This document shows positions 1-12,400 of a DNA stretch of 64,000 nucleotides, in pieces (position 1 is the first letter of the stretch; each line of letters starts with the position of its first letter). The stretch covers positions 1,157,542-1,221,541 of the forward strand of contig JAYKAV010001278.1 in NCBI GenBank assembly GCA_035582835.1, given 5' to 3'. The translations under genes and the position numbers were made by a program. The notes below the pieces were generated by a model that made no database searches, was not told the origin of the DNA, and saw nothing but the letters and a program-made list of their open reading frames with translations. The DNA is from Phoebastria nigripes. Its lineage: Eukaryota > Chordata > Aves > Procellariiformes > Diomedeidae.

Positions 1-2800
1 CCGAGGCAGTGCTGTGATAAGGCGTTAGCATCAGGTGGGGGGATGCACATATTGCCCAACTTGCTGGGAAGGCAGCAGAGGGTTTGCCAGCACGGTTTAG
101 GGAGGGCAAGGGGAGGTTTCTCATTACCGTACTGAGGTGGTCTGGCTTCCCGGCTGCTGCCAACCCCACTGGGAAATTTTCAGATTAACTGGTTTGCTGT
201 AAACATGTTTAGTGTATGCACACTCTGTCATGTTCTTGCTCTCTCTCCCCACCCCTCCATCTGTTTGGGTTTGTCTGTCTGTCTCGCTCACACACACTAC
301 ACATATATATACTTTCATATAAAAGACATAAGTATGCCTTCCTTACAGGGCTCAACCCTGTATCTCATGCNCCAAGACAAAGCTCAGAACATCAGGCGAT
401 GGCTAAACTGGTTTGGACCAAGGGGATGTGCTCTATATGCTGTAGCATCCAGAGTTTATCTACTTGGTAAGGAGGGCAAGTTATGGTTTCCAATTTCCAG
501 CTTCTGGGTTATTAAATACAGATTAAACAAAGCAGCAACAGCAGCAGAAAAGGAAAAAAAAAAAACTCCTGAGAACATGAACCTACTTTCTGTGTGTATA
601 TTACATGGCCAAGTGCATACCTGCTCTCTGTGTGTATATTATAGCAGCAACTGCATAGTATTTCTGTCTGTAGTTTTGGGGTCTTTTTAATGGAGCCAGG
701 AACCTCATATGCTTATATCCATTTACAGGAAAAGCTGAATAGCTAGCAGAATTGCCACAAAAGTTCAATCATTTCTACCCTATACATTTACTAGCAGATT
801 AATCCGATTATCTAGATAATGCTCACGTGCTAGGGGTGTGACTGGCTGACCCCATCTGTAAAATGCAGGTTTCAGAGTCACGGCCTTTTGCCCAACAGCC
901 TGTCACGCACACCCCGCCGCCAAGCCTCCTCACTGACCTCGCCTGCCCACCAAAGCCGCCAGCCAGACACGCTCTCCCTCTCCAGCAAAGTCTGTAATGG
1001 TGGTTGTTGTCACCGCCAGAGCAGAACTGTTCGTTTTATCTGCAGATGTTTGTTTTTGTTGAGACAGGGACGTTCTGCTTTCATGTTACATTATGCAACA
1101 CATTTATTTATACAGAACTTTTTCAGGTTTCTTTTTATTTATTTTTCATCTGCTTGCTTCTGCTAGTTGTAGTATAACACATTATGACCAGGAGATCCTG
1201 GAGCAGTGAAGCCAACGGCAAGGCCGCCATCGCATTAACAAAGCTGTGCCTTCTTACGCCATCTCAGGGACCTCTTGATAAACAGGTATGTGTAGGACCG
1301 TAACACTTCCACAAAACAGTTCTGTTGGCAGCATGAATGGCGACTTCCTCATCATTAGTAAAATGCCTTTGTATACATTACTGATAGGTAAAAGTTCGTT
1401 AGCAAAACAAGTCTTTAATAATGAAGGCCAATGTTTATGTTTCTAGGCAGAGCAACAGGACCTGGCTCCAAACAGTTTATCTTTTTGAGGCTGACACACA
1501 CAACAATCTTCTTCCTTGCAAGATGAGCAATATGCAGCTGGGAAAATAGTCCCTGGGAAAATTTTGCTAATACATTCTTTAAGATGCAGCTGCATTTTAA
1601 GATATTTTTCTGCCACAGTGTATCCAGGTGTCCAATGAGGGCCATTGATTAATGCTCTAAGTCCTCAGGAGATCAGGAGCTACACATAAACCTACTACTT
1701 GTTTGTCTCAACTTACACAGTACATATAGCACATTAGCATAATTAATAAAGTGGATAAACTTCTGGCTTGAACAGATGAAAGTTGTGTTTGTGACATACT
1801 TGAAGAGAATGAATGGCAGCTTTTCTTTAACAATCATCACAGTCAGGCACTCTCTTTCCATCTCAACATCTGTTTGGGAGACACTGCACAAAGGAATTTA
1901 GTTAGCAGAGAGACATGGGGTGGCAGCATTTCTCCACTGTGGAAGATCTAACAGGATGCTGCTTAAACCATAAAGCTGGGATTAAATGACTCTTAGGGGC
2001 CATATATAGGTAAGCCTTGTATTGCAGGATTAAGTTCATCCTTGTTGCCTATTGACAAACAAAACTGATCACAGAGGATAAATGTCATCTCACATCCTCC
2101 CAATTTAAACTAACCTGGGATTAATCCACAGTCCTTTTGCAAAAAGTAGTTTGTCAATTTAAATGACAGTATAGCACATGAGCACAGAAACGTCCTTGTC
2201 CTCAGTCTAGCTCATAGCCAACCCACCATGCACACCAGCTACCTCCATCTGTCAGGAGGAGAGGCTGCCACTATCTCCAGTAGGAGTAACAGGGTACCAG
2301 TACCCAGACTTAGTAGCTGAGTACTGGCACAAACAGGGACATGCTTTTTGCACAGACTTGCTCCCACAGCTGTGGGACACACAGCCATCTAGTGGCTAGA
2401 TCTTCAGTGAGAAACTGCTGGACAGAGTAGTGGTCCAACTTTTAACCTCATGCTATATATATACTTGTTGATGTTTTGCAGTTATTTCTATGCACTTTAT
2501 TTTATTCCAAAATTACATCAAATCTAGTAAGCCATGCAATAACCCTAACATCTGGGAGCAAAAATTGTGAGATAATACTGTATAGCACAAACCTAGAAGT
2601 TAAAAATAAAAATCTTATACCTTTTCACCAAGTTTCTTTTAATCACAAGGACTAAATAGTGACCACTGATGTAGTGAAAGATAAATTCATATCACAATTC
2701 CAAAATCTAATAAAATTCAGTTATGTTGGTAAACTAAAATCCTACAAGAGTATAAGGGGCTGAGTTGAGATGGACCATTATACTGCAACATTAAAAAAAA
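1..2800. other. Left flank beyond the MAT1A 3' end, no recognised gene
   Basis: AT-rich intergenic DNA beyond the 3' end of MAT1A. No exon of a known protein was recognised on either strand. A moderately GC- and CpG-richer patch lies at about 880-1290 and ends in a short open frame (1184-1288) followed by GTATGT; it is treated under findings. A short (TA)n run lies near 2454-2465. In human the next gene on this side is ANXA11, but nothing here could be matched to it. Confidence 0.6.
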
Positions 2801-2841
2801 ATAGACAGAGGCACCTTTACATACGTGGTAGGAAAAAGCTT

Positions 2842-2847
2842 TTTATT
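2842..2847 (-). terminator. MAT1A: Candidate MAT1A polyadenylation signal
   Basis: The plus strand reads TTTATT, which is AATAAA on the minus strand, about 640 bases beyond the MAT1A stop codon. It is the first canonical hexamer I noticed in the expected 3' UTR direction. The span 2820-3486 would then be the 3' UTR. It includes an A-run at 3318-3335 (a T-run in the transcript). No transcript evidence is available, so the true cleavage site could differ. Confidence 0.4.
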
Positions 2848-3486
2848 CTATGATTGTTGTTTTATAGGAGAACACTTATGTTTCAAAAACACAGGTAATT
2901 GAAACACAACAGTAACAGCACATACCCAGTGAAGTTGATTTAAATATTACATATATGTTAACATCTTCTACAAAAGAGGCCGAGATACAGTTATATGATA
3001 TTCAGCCTTCTCCCATCAAAGCAACCCCCAGCTGTATGCAATGCTAACTCCAGTAAGGAAATTGGACCCCAGAATTTCCCGTTGTCTTATTAAAAGCAAG
3101 AGATCTGCTGATCCTTAGTCAGAATTGGGAAAGCCGTCTTTGCCTTTGCCCATGAAAGGTTTGAGGTTCAGCCATTGGTTTGTGTACCTGAGTCATACTT
3201 TGCCTTTATCAAAAGAACCAACAGAGCAGCAATAAAAAGTAAACTGTATTTTGTTGTCTCATGCTGATTAAAAAAACAGACTCTGTCCTTTATATCTTAC
3301 ATAATGAAAGACACATTAAAAAAAAAAAAAAAAAATCAATTTCCAAGAAAATATCCTTTCTTTCTTTCCATTTAAAATCTAAAATTCCTTTTGTTGAATA
3401 CAAAGCTGTCAAATTTGATTTTCAGAAGCATCCTCATCATTAGTGGACTTCTCTTCCTTTCTGTTTTTAAAGGGTGACTGCTAGTG

Positions 3487-6400
3487 TCAAAATACAAGTT
3501 TTTTGGGCACCTCCCATGAGAATTCATTTCTTCCAAAGTGACCATAACATGCAGTCTTCTGGTAAATGGGCTTTTTTAGGTCCAAATCCCTGTGTGTATA
3601 ATAAAAAGAAGAGAAAATTCTTCACATTAAGGTACTTCATGGTAGCTACCATTAAAATCCTGATGGTGATACCCATTTCAGGCCCTTAGTCAAGCAAGCA
3701 TATTCTGGAGATGCAAGCATACCAGTGAACATCTCCAATGGAGAACCATAAAAGTGACAACAAAACTTAAATGTGAAGTACTTTAGGGCTACAGGAAAAG
3801 TCCTTATTATTGAGAATTATTAATTTTAATGGAAAAGAAGAAATAACCTTCAATTCCTTTTGTAAAACAAAACATATCTTTTTTCACAGCAAAGTAACTT
3901 AAAATTCCTGGAATACAAAAGTTATTTTATTTTATTTGAATTCCTCATACTATATAAGGTCAAATACTGAAAGTATGTGCTTCATATGAAACTTGAAAAG
4001 TACATCTGTTAACTTAAAAGATATGGCACACTGGTAGATCCATAAAAAGTATCAACTGTGAAGACTGACAATGACAGAAAGAGAGGAAGTCTCTTTTGTA
4101 CTGCATGGAACAATCCCATGTTAGTTCAAGAGGCTGACTCTTACATTGTAACATCTAATGGTTTTGCAAGAAATCATTTCTAGGATGTGATCACCAAGAT
4201 ATTTTCCTTTTTGTGTGTTGCTATACCTGACAATGACTCCAGGCCGAAGGTCAAAGTTTTTGTGCACAATGTCCAGCAGCTCTTTCTCTGTTTTTTGGGA
4301 AGTTCCATAAGTGAACAGTGAAATGGACAGTGGCTGAGCTACCCCAATGGCATAAGAAACCTATGGCAAAAAAGTCACCATAGTTAGCAAATAAACNCGG
4401 CGCCTCAGTGGGCAACACATGCAACAGAAGAAAGCACTCATTCATGAGCTATCTTAGGAAAACTAAGGCCTCTCCTTCACTTCCCATATTTGTGCAATCT
4501 GTATTTGTAGAAAAAAAGAGAAAACTTTGAAAATGCTGACTCCTCTGGGTAACTTTCTTCCCCACTATCCAGTCACTCCATGCTCATTTCCATGACAGTA
4601 AGTGTCAGAGGGTTGAAGGCTCAATAAATGTCCAGAAAAACAGCCAATAAAATGAAAGCTAAATGAAAAGTTCCAGCTTCAAGAAGCTGATAGGCTATTA
4701 GTGACATTACAGTGGTCTTGAACCAAGCACATCAAGGTCTTCCTTTCTTGAACCCCAAGCCATCACCAAGACTGCTTCTACTACAGTGTCTTGTACAATG
4801 TGTATTCAAGGTAAAGCTGAAAAGGAAAAAATCTTTTTGAGAAAAGCAACATTCATAGCAAACCATACCTGAACCAGAACACGGCGACAGAGCCCAGCTT
4901 TCACAAGAGACTTGGCCACCCAACGGGCTGCGTACGCAGCTGATCGGTCCACCTTTGTATAGTCTTTGCCAGAAAAGGCACCACCTCCATGGGCTCCCCA
5001 GCCACCATAAGTATCCACAATGATCTTTCGACCAGTAACACCAGCATCACCCTGAATCAGTAAAAGAATTTGTCCATTTTACAATTCATTTTAATATAGG
5101 TCTCAAACAAGGTTATGCATCCTTCAGAAGACTACAACAACATGTAAGTAAGTTCACCACATATGGATTGCTGTGGGGTAGCTGAAGGAATGAACCTGTC
5201 TCACCAGGTTACAACAGTGGCTATAAATGTTCTTTAAAGCCAGATTCATAAGACAAGCCATTCACAAATAGCGTTTGGTAGTCAAGCAAACAGGTTTACA
5301 CCCAGATAGCTAGAGCATGCACTGCCTGTTTCAAAAGTAAATATTCCAGACAATATGGGAACTTTGGTTTCAAAGTTACCTATCTTCCACATCCAAACTG
5401 AATACAGAATATTGCTAACAAACTATGTGCCATATAGGAACCATTGAGAGATTTTACAAGCTTTCATATCTTTTGGTCAAAATCTGAAGTTGTGTGAATA
5501 TTAAATAGTAGATGTCTTTTTTGTACCTTTACCTTCGAAAGGTATGCCACTGCTACCTTATACACCATTACATGGAGGCTGGCACCCAACGCTTCCAGGG
5601 CAGTATCATTACAGAGACTGTCATACAAATACGTACTAAAAACACATTTCCAGCCCAAAAATATTGATAGTCTAATTTAAACTACACACAACAGGTATGG
5701 AGTAGTAGGCAGTTATAGGTCATTGGGAAAGAAGGATTACTTCTTTCTAAGAACAGATACTTATAGGTTAATATTCTGAAATATTAAATAAGGAAGCGCA
5801 GATAACCTTCTAGCTGCCTACACAGCTATCCTGATTGCTCCTCATAAGTACTTGATATTTTCATTTGATCTTAGTTAGCTGATCAGTACCTGACTAATCG
5901 TCTGACCCCCCGATTTACTAAATGCTTAAGCTTTCTAGTGTGAATAGAAACATGGTCAAATTTGAAATTCAGTCTCCACCTGTGCAGGCAGGTTTGAAAT
6001 TCTTTGTCTACAGAATATCATGTCAGTAAAATTCAACTGCTGGAATGTTTGCACAGCAAACACAAGTGGAGAGTCAAAGTTTTTCTTAGAAAGAGTGTGC
6101 ATATACACAGAAGAAAACCTTTGGCACTGTTTGTTGCATTCTGCTAAGAAAGCAGCAAGATGTAAATCTGAATTGCAGAGAGCTGAGCTTGTCTAAAGGA
6201 TTCTGTCCTCCTGGGGTTCTTCTGCTTGACTCAAACCTTAATTTCTGGTGGCACAGATAGTTGCAATGAGAACACCTTGTGTGCCATCATGACTTGACTG
6301 CAGAACAGAGTGAGAGGAAGAGAAATGGACAGGTGAAAGGAAAAAACCACCCCTCAGTTTAAAGATGCTGAAAGAGCACAAATGCGTTTGTAAAGCACGT

Positions 6401-9400
6401 GGAAGTCACTTTTGTGATGAGCTGTAATGTCCTCACAGTACCAGCGGGTGTTGCTGTTGGGAAAACAGTGACAGCAGCAAAATTACTAATTTTGCCATAG
6501 CCAGAATTCAAGGTACCACCATGCTTGAAAACACAAGGTGAAAATCCTGGGTGAAATAGATGTGTCTTCCTTAGATGAACTGAGTTGGACATTAAGACAG
6601 CCTTCCATAGCCAGCATTGTTAAAAGTAAAACTGAGTAATACTCTTATGAAAAGTAATCAGAAAGTTCAAGACGTAAAAGACAAGGAAAGAAATAGTTAT
6701 TTTCTGGTTGCTGTAATGCTATTGTAAATTGCACAAGTGATGATAGCAGTTGTAAGGCCACAGACACACAGGCTGATCGACCCCTACTAAGTAAACTTAT
6801 CCCAGGTTTAAAAAGCTGCAAACATACACTGCAACGTGCCTGTATTTGTATGTGCAAACATAAGCAATACAGTTCACCACACGAGTAGAAAACGTATTCC
6901 TGGTTGGCTTACCAAATGTAATTGTATTACATTTTTAAATGGGTGTAGTTCAGTGAACACCTGAAAGATTTAAATTTTTAACAGGTGTAGTTCAGTGCAC
7001 ACCTGAAAATGTTCATATGTGTACCCTTCTTTTTACATGTAGCTATGGTTCATTTGCACCAAGTTACAGCTCAAGTTTGCCTCTCCATTTGTCCATAGTC
7101 TAGGATGTCAATGATACACAAAATTACAGTGATACAACCAATTCAACTACACCAAAATACATTTTTTTGTATAATCATTATTATAACGATTACTCTCAAC
7201 ACCTTCCTACCTGTTGCATGGCACTAATGTAAAAAAGACACAACACCTTAGAAATAATTCTGGCAAATTCCAGTAAATGAATGAATTTGAACTGCAAAGG
7301 AAAAACAATGTCTACTTGGATTTGTTGTAAAATTGGACCTAATTTCAGGAAGGAGCTTTGAAATTTTGCTGTGATAGTTCTGAAGGGAACTGAAGACTAA
7401 AACAGTGGGAATGGTGAATTTGTTTTCAAAAACTAAATCTCAGAAGTCCTGATGCTACAGAGAGTCAAGCTCTGCTTGACTTCTGTGAGTGCAGGATCAA
7501 ATTATAAATCCCAGCTCCTGCATTGCCTAGATAAAGCAAAAGCAACATTTATTTTCACACCAGGAGAAGCTTATCAGGGGCTGATTTTCAGAACAGATAA
7601 ACACCTTCAGCTCTCATTGGTGTCAGGCAGAACAGTGTGAGCTATACAGATCTGAAAACCAGGTTCACTGTAAGAGAAGTAAACCTTCTCTTGTCCATCT
7701 CTCTGTAAGGCATTCTTTCCATGAGAAAGGATTGCNTGTCTCACTCAGTGCTGGACTCGAGAGGGTTTGAGGAAACCCAGAGCTGGGCTGTACATTCCAC
7801 ATGCAATATAAGATTCAGCTCAACTTGCCTGCCTAGTCACAACACATGTATGATATAACCATGCCCTCAAAGGTTACTTTGGAATACAGCACATGAAACC
7901 CTGGGTGCTTCTCCCACATACAACTGCAGTTAAAACTTCCGCTAGACAGCTTGCTTATCACACCTTAGGACAGACATGCCAAAAAGCTGAGCANTTCTTT
8001 TAAGACACACACCCAATGACAAAGGCAAGCTGATAAAAGCACCAAAATAATACAACCTGAGGCCCTCCAATAACAAAACGTCCACTAGGTTGAAGGTGAT
8101 AAATAGTTTTCTCATCCAAGTATTTTGCAGGGACAACAGCTTGAATCACACGATCATTCAGGGTTCTGCGCATATTCTCCAGCGAAATGGTTTCATCGTG
8201 CTGCACAGATATCACAATGGTGTGAACGCGCACTGGGATGACCGCTCCATTCTCCTGGATATACTGAACCGTGACCTGAATAGAACAGGGAGAGGAACAA
8301 AGAAAAAAAACAAAGTTGCTATAAAACGTATTACTGGTCTGTATCAGAGGTCATGCTATGCTGCTCCAAGAGCAACATTGTAGCAAAATGTCAACGCTGA
8401 CATTATAATGATCACTGCTCACGTTGTTGCCAAGGTATGAGAAATGAAGCCTACTTTCTCATTCTTCGTTTTTGCAATGGTGAGAAAAAAACCAAAGACA
8501 CAATATGGACAATCTGATTTTCTATGAAATTGTCCAAAATGTGTCTTTCAGTTGGGATTTCCAGCTAAACTCCCAAGCCTCAGAAATTTGCGTTCTCAGT
8601 GCATCTTCAAAAAGGCCGGCCCGAATCCCTAAATACAAATAAATCCTTTGGATTTCCTGTCACTTTTTGAATGAGCTCAGACTGCTTAGGTCTGAGGGGT
8701 TAAATGTTTCTTGACTGTTAGGTGGTTAAGTGCTCCTAGCACTCTGATACAGGTTAACGATTTTCCAACTGTCAAGGAGACAGTATCATAAGCAGTGGAA
8801 ATGCTTTATCTGCTACTTGTAGGTTATATAACTGCTACTTGTAGGTTATCCTGATACTCTGAACACCATCANTTGCTGTCTTTAAAAATATTTAAGATTT
8901 CTGGAAATTAAAAAGTGGTAGTTTTCAACTATCTGGACTATCCGTAAGTGACTGGAATGCTATTGTGTTAGTAAAACAGAAAAAACTGGAATGAAATTAG
9001 TATTTACCTGTGTTTTCGAGTCAGGCCTCAGCCAAGGAAGTTCTCCATTACGCCTCAGCTCTGCTAACCTGGCATTCAGTTTATGAGCAAGAATAATTGT
9101 TAGAGGCATACATTCTTCTGTCTCATCTGTTGCATAACCAAACATCAAACCCTACACGAGGAGAAGAGATACTTCAATCACTGTTAAAAGCACCACAACC
9201 AAAAGCAACAAGATTTCATCTGAAGCAAAGAGTAAACAGTACCCTCGGGTATACTTTCTACTATTTTACATTACAGTCCAAGAAGCTTAAACTCAGATCA
9301 GGCACCAACATGTCATAGTGCAGTGAGAAACAAACCACGTTCCTAGAATTTTTCACTGAAAGCCTGAAGGTTTACATGTTGAGCTGGAAACCTGGACAGA

Positions 9401-12400
9401 AACAGAGACATTTCTGCAAAAAAAATCAGGTTCTTTCACAGGAAAAAAAAAAATCTGTTTGAGCAAAACAATTTCAGGACTATTCTGTCATAGGAAAGGT
9501 GTTATCATTAGCCTGGACAGGTTGTAGAAGCTTTTATGTATGAATACAGACACATGTATACAGCAGCTTACATCTGACATTTCAGTGGAATGGGATTTGA
9601 ATACTACATAAAGGATGTACCATTCAACAGTTTAAGGCACCTGCCTCAGATTTGCTGTGCCACACACTTCTAGTCACAGCTTCTAGTGTTATTCAGTCAC
9701 GTTCCCTGCAGCAGATCATTATTTGTTAAATAGAGTTAGCAGCATTTTCTTTCTCCTTATCCAGTGTATGTTGTGATACAAAAAAAATAAAGACAGGAAG
9801 GTACTTTGATACAATGGGAAGTGAGGCCATCAAAGTGCCAAAGAAAGTCAGATATCTTTTCATCTTATGTAGTATTATGTTCCCATGACAGCATAAAAGC
9901 ATTTTAATTTAGTCCTCAAGGGTTTTTTGAACAATATTAGCTTGGCTCCTGGACTCTGATATCTCCACTTATGGTTCTCAACAGCATTGTTATAAACTAG
10001 ATATTACTACTAATGATAACTACTGTAAATGTTAAACTCACTCATACTGGCATCAGATTATGGAGTTTTTATGTTAGCATCTTTCTCTTGGGAACACACC
10101 ATAATTATCTACATGTGTTATTTAGCTCATAGAAATGCAGCTTGGACAGCCTTAATTATGTGGAACACCTATTACAATAGCTGCCTCTGGGAAATAAGCG
10201 AGAATTGAAAGTACTCTGGCATATTTGCCTTCGTTGTACTAATGCTGCAGACAGTTGAAACCGCCTAATTTTTTGCTGCGTAAAATCTCAAGAGCTCTGT
10301 GAAAGCAAAAAGATCCTTTGTTTATTCCATCTTACAAGACAAGTCTGGCTGCAAGATGAATGGTCTAATGAATCTAAAGCTACTCAACAAAAACATGAAA
10401 TACACAAGCAAAAAACCTTTGCTAACTTCTACGGCACACATCCTCAGCTACTACAAACTGCCAGAGCTCTCCTGGCTTGCATGGAGTGCTATAACAAACA
10501 CCAGGAAAAAGTCTGCCCTCAAAGAACTTCCAATTGTTTTTATAAAAATATGGTTTTTATTCTGGGCTAGCCCAAGATGGAAGTGTGGAAATCTTCACAT
10601 GGGTTTTGATTTAGAAAATAGGGCAATGAGATGGGGTAAACTTTCCGTTCAAACATCTTTGATGTTTTACATGTAATGTCATGTCTACCTGATCTCCAGC
10701 ACCAACATCCTCTTCATCCCTGTGTAGATGAACACCTTGGGCAATATCAGGTGACTGCTGTTCCAGTGCCACTAAAACATTACAAGTCTTGTAGTCAAAG
10801 CCTATCGGAAAAAAAGAATAGCGGCAAATTAGCTTTTTCTGTCACAATTAGGGAAAGTAACATGGAACCATATGACAAAATTTTCATTCTGAAGGATACC
10901 GCACTCAGAACTCACAACCTAACCACTATTTTCAGTTAAATTTTTTGTCAATACAACACTTGAAACCTTTTTTGGGAGGGGGTGGGGCATATAGGTTTGC
11001 CTTTATTGCTTGTTACTGCTTGTTTTCTCTTGCATTGGCACCCTGTGCCAAGCCAATTCAGATTATGAGTTGTTAACTGCAGAAAACTAGTCAAAAAAGT
11101 AAATAATCAGCCTCTCCCAAATAAATAGTATTAAAAACCTCTACGTAAATTCCTAGGAGCTGATATTTTCAGCAACTGAAGGCTCTGCTCTCTGATACAT
11201 TATTTGTAATACATGTAAAGCAGTGTCTGTACCTAAATCTCTCTTGGGAGTTTGTGTGAGAGCCAAAAACAGAGAAAAAAACCAGATTCAACTCTCACAG
11301 CAGATCTGGAAGTGGGAATTTACTTTATATTATTTTCAAAGACTGAAAGGAAGGTTTTAAAAAGAAACTGAAAGACTTACAGAAGATTGTGGCAAAATTT
11401 TCCACCTGTTCCTAGGTATATTAATAGTAACTTGCTTCTCTCCAAATCCAACCTTTCCTAGAACTGTAGCTATTGGCAGCTGCTGACCAAACTCATGTTC
11501 AGCCAGTACAACATATATACATGTCCATATGCATATGATCCATTTGAACAATGCTCTTCACCCTCTTTTAAGTAGGCTATGTAGAGAAGAAAATTATATT
11601 TCTGTGTGCAATTGTTTGTCTTAGCTTTTTGTTTTACTTCTGCATAAAAAACATTTTTTACTGGGTCACTGCACCTCCCCTTATAATTTTTGGCAGTTAG
11701 GATAAAAAGGAGACTTATGACCTACTAGGTTCGCCAGCATTTTCTGAAAGCACTGCTGTTACGTGATGGTGGAGGTAACCTGCAGATGTGCTTCTATAAT
11801 ATTGTCCCACCACAATCTCCCTGTAAATTCAATAGCAATTAAAGGACTGCAGGAAACAACTTCTGTTAACCAAANGCTCTTAAAAGATACATTCACTGTA
11901 GCAGTATACTTGGAATATTTGTAATGTATAAACAGATACATGGCAAATCAGAAAGTGAAATGTCTGGTATATAAAGCATTTTGTCTTTTTTATCATTTGT
12001 ACATTACACAAACCAGATTTGGACTGCACACTCCTCAGTGGAAGAGGAGTTGTTCAGAGCTAACAGAGCACCTTGCACAGTGAGAACCTGCTTTACACCT
12101 GGGAATTCTAGACGCTACCACAGTACGAATATATAATGGTACAACAAAATGAACTAGGTTTCTTCCTCCCTCTCTTTTGCACCAAGATGCATCAATCGGC
12201 TTGCCAAATGAATAACCGAGATTCGAGTTCTCACAAGTTTGGAGGGGTGGTAGATTCTGTGGCTCAAATTGCAGTTAACTATTCTGGCCTAATACCACAG
12301 TTCAAAGTATATTCTGCCTACTCCCTGTTAGTTTTAACTAATATATGATGGTTTTTCTACTTACTGGGATAAAGCCAGAAAGTGTATCACGTAGCACCAT

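Noticed and set aside
205..690. 161-codon open frame near the left edge
   Set aside because: It passes through a simple CT/CA-rich stretch and an A-run, has no homology I recognise, and shows no exon borders.
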